NCBI GenBank assembly: GCA_021496505.1 | Contig: CP053031.1 | Coordinates: 1,976,001 to 2,040,000, forward strand | From: Thermoleophilia bacterium SCSIO 60948 | GTDB taxonomy: Bacteria > Actinomycetota > Thermoleophilia > Solirubrobacterales > 70-9 | Direction of reading: 5' to 3' | DNA length: 64,000 nucleotides | In this document: positions 62,574-64,000 of the stretch, in pieces | Layout: each line of letters begins with the position of its first letter | Numbering within the stretch: position 1 is the first letter of the stretch | Notes under the pieces: generated by a model | What the model saw: the letters and a program-made list of their open reading frames with translations, nothing else | Database searches by the model: none | Told to the model about the DNA's origin: nothing | Program-made: the position numbers and the translations under genes

Positions 62574-63173
62574 TCAGATGATCGGAAGCGCGTTCCTGGC
62601 GCGCTCACAGTCCGGGTCGTGGAGGTCGTAGTCCCCCATCGGATCGTCGGGCTCGGGCTCACCCCCGTCGCACAGGTCCCCCTGTCCGTCGCCCCCGGCG
62701 ATGACGTCCTCGTCGCCGTCACCGAACATGCGGTCCTTGGCGCCGCCGCCGCCGCGCACGTCGTCAGGACCCGGGCCGCCGCGGCCGACGTCGCGCCCGC
62801 CACCGCCGGTGCGGATCGCGTCGCCTCCGCCCTGTCCCTTGACGGTGTCGCGCCCGCCCTCGCCGAACAGGCCGCCGTCGCTGCCGCCACCACCGGAGAT
62901 GACGTCGTTGCCGTCGCCGCCGCAGACGTTGTCGTTACCGCCCTTGGCCTTGACCCGGTCGTTCCCCGCCCCGGCGATGATCACGTCGTCTCCGCTCGTA
63001 CCGGTGATCGTGTTGTCGCCGCCGCCACGGATGATCGTGGCGCTGAAGCCGTTGCAGCGCGGGGTTCCGCCCGCCGTCGCGCTACCGCCCGGCAGCACGA
63101 GCGCGGTTGCCACGAGCGCCACGAGCGCCGGTAGAGCCGCGGCGATAGCGGCACGCGAAAGGTTGAGCCTCAT
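62574..63173 (-). CDS. secreted RTX-like calcium-binding repeat protein
   Basis: The 199-residue protein has a signal peptide (MRLNLSRAAIAAALPALVAL, then VATALVLPGGSATA) and a mature part made of Gly/Asp-rich nonapeptide-like repeats: GTSGDDVIIAGAGNDRVKA, GGNDNVCGGDGNDVISGGG, GEGGRDTVKGQGGGDAI, GDGDEDVIAGGDGQGDL, resembling the GGxGxDxUx calcium beta-roll. Two Cys occur near the end. GGGAGGGAT lies 5-6 nt before the ATG at 63173, which was preferred over a longer frame. It sits between tig and clpP; its role is unknown. Confidence 0.82.
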   Translation of the reverse strand: MRLNLSRAAIAAALPALVALVATALVLPGGSATAGGTPRCNGFSATIIRGGGDNTITGTSGDDVIIAGAGNDRVKAKGGNDNVCGGDGNDVISGGGGSDGGLFGEGGRDTVKGQGGGDAIRTGGGGRDVGRGGPGPDDVRGGGGAKDRMFGDGDEDVIAGGDGQGDLCDGGEPEPDDPMGDYDLHDPDCERARNALPII

Positions 63174-63265
63174 CCCGGATCCCTCCCAAGTCTCGGTGGT
63201 CGGGGTCATCTAACCCCGAGCGGGCGGGGAGTGCAACCGGGAGAGACCGCGGACCGCGGCCCGCG

Positions 63266-64000
63266 CTAGTCGCGGCTTGGGGCCGTCTCCTCGGTCTCCT
63301 CGACCACGACCTCGGCCTCCGAGGGCTCCTCGTCGGGCATCGGCTCGGCCTCGTCGCCCGCGTCGGTCTCCTCGACGATGACCTCGGCCTCCGAGGGCTC
63401 CGCCTCGTCGGCGTCGTCGTCCTCGTCGGCGTCGGAGAGGACCGGCTCGGGCGCCGCCACCGGCTTCGCCTCCGCGATCACCAGGTCGGCGGCCTTGCGC
63501 AGACGCACGTCGTCGCGAAGCATCTGGTCGCGGCCGGACTTGCGCAGCTGCTTGAGGATCTTCTCGGGCTTGGTCTTCCCATCGCCCGGCCCGATCGCCT
63601 CGAGCAGCTCATCCTCGGTCGGCTCGATCTTCTCGGCGTCGGCGATCGCCTCCAGCGCGGCCTCGCGGCGCAGCGCGCGCTCGGCGTCGGCCCTGGCCTC
63701 GTCGATCAACTCGTCGCGCGTCTTGCCCTGCATCTGCAGGTACATCTCCGGGCTGATGCCGCGGTGGCCGAGCTGGTGCTCGACTCGCTCCCACATCTCC
63801 TCGGCGCGCGCCTGCGCGATCGCCTCGGGGATCTCCACCTCCGCCGCCTGCGCCGCCGCCTCGACCGCGGCCTCGCGGAACTCGGACTCGGCCCGCTGGT
63901 CGAGACCCTGGCGGAGCTTGCCCTCGATGTCGGAGCGCAGCTCGTCGATCGTGTCGAACTCCGAGGCGTCGGCGGCGAAGTCGTCGTCGAGCTCCGGGAG
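63266..64000 (-). CDS. tig: trigger factor, C-terminal part
   Basis: Trigger factor is the ribosome-bound chaperone and prolyl isomerase. Only the C-terminal 244 residues lie in the window; the frame continues past the edge. The chaperone arm is recognisable: LDDDFAADASEFDTIDELRS, EIPEAIAQARAEEMWERVEH, PEMYLQMQGKTRDELIDEA and LRKSGRDQMLRDDVRLRKAA. A long acidic tail with two EPSEAEV-VVEET repeats follows. The order tig-clpP-clpX is the usual one. Confidence 0.93.
   Translation of the reverse strand, partial: LPELDDDFAADASEFDTIDELRSDIEGKLRQGLDQRAESEFREAAVEAAAQAAEVEIPEAIAQARAEEMWERVEHQLGHRGISPEMYLQMQGKTRDELIDEARADAERALRREAALEAIADAEKIEPTEDELLEAIGPGDGKTKPEKILKQLRKSGRDQMLRDDVRLRKAADLVIAEAKPVAAPEPVLSDADEDDDADEAEPSEAEVIVEETDAGDEAEPMPDEEPSEAEVVVEETEETAPSRD

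Overview
This is a very GC-rich actinobacterial chromosome segment, dense with housekeeping genes and nearly all coding. The tig-clpP-clpX end, the rod-shape cluster, the cytochrome bd genes, DUF222/HNH and MaoC-type dehydratase genes, and the unusual promoters together point to class Thermoleophilia (a Solirubrobacterales-like organism). That placement is inference from gene content and style; no 16S gene or other direct marker lies in the window.

Layout. 0-5 kb: a tryptophan operon read leftwards (hisIE-trpE-trpG-trpD-trpC) with overlapping or abutting genes. 5-10.8 kb: an XRE-cupin regulator divergent from a thioredoxin-reductase-like flavoprotein, then cydA-cydB-small membrane protein with a clear terminator, then a DUF222/HNH protein. 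10.8-20.1 kb (minus strand): era, ybeY, phoH, yqeY, then murI, prmA, dnaJ, hrcA, a HadAB-like dehydratase pair and lepA. 20-27.6 kb: M23 peptidase, murJ, rpsT (plus strand), holA, a small membrane protein, comEC and comEA. 27.7-34.8 kb: a large arylsulfatase, a cryptic acylphosphatase, a cupin, leuS and small membrane or secreted proteins. 34.8-36.2 kb: a tRNA-Ala(GGC) lying inside a chimeric reading frame, then a DivIVA-like protein. 36.2-43.7 kb: rsfS, nadD, proA, proB, obgE, rpmA, rplU, rng. 43.8-49.4 kb: rodA, mrdA, mreD, mreC, mreB. 49.6-56.8 kb: maf, ndk, a zinc-ribbon membrane protein, folC, valS, an aldo/keto reductase. 57-58.8 kb: three tandem paralogous secreted proteins. 58.8-64 kb: cupin, clpX, an AbiEi-like/DUF559 protein, clpP, an RTX-like secreted protein, and the C-terminal part of trigger factor.

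Functional groups. The genes serve tryptophan, histidine and proline biosynthesis; translation and ribosome maturation (era, ybeY, obgE, rsfS, lepA, rpsT, rplU, rpmA, leuS, valS); cell-wall elongation (rodA, PBP2, MreBCD, MurJ, MurI); proteostasis (hrcA, dnaJ, clpX, clpP, tig); and DNA uptake (comEA, comEC).

Expression signals. Many operon-head genes carry a TANNNT hexamer 7-11 nt before the start codon and no Shine-Dalgarno sequence, which implies widespread leaderless transcription. At least four well-supported reading frames have no ATG, GTG or TTG start: maf and a 255-residue membrane protein, where CTG sits in a CTGA stop/start overlap; acyP, with a CTG just after the previous stop; and nadD, with only GTC or ATA available.

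Most unusual spot. One uninterrupted minus-strand frame (35309 down to 34764) reads through the decayed C-terminal half of a PDDEXK_5-type (group I intron-associated) nuclease, the entire tRNA-Ala gene, and a Phd/YefM-like antitoxin segment.
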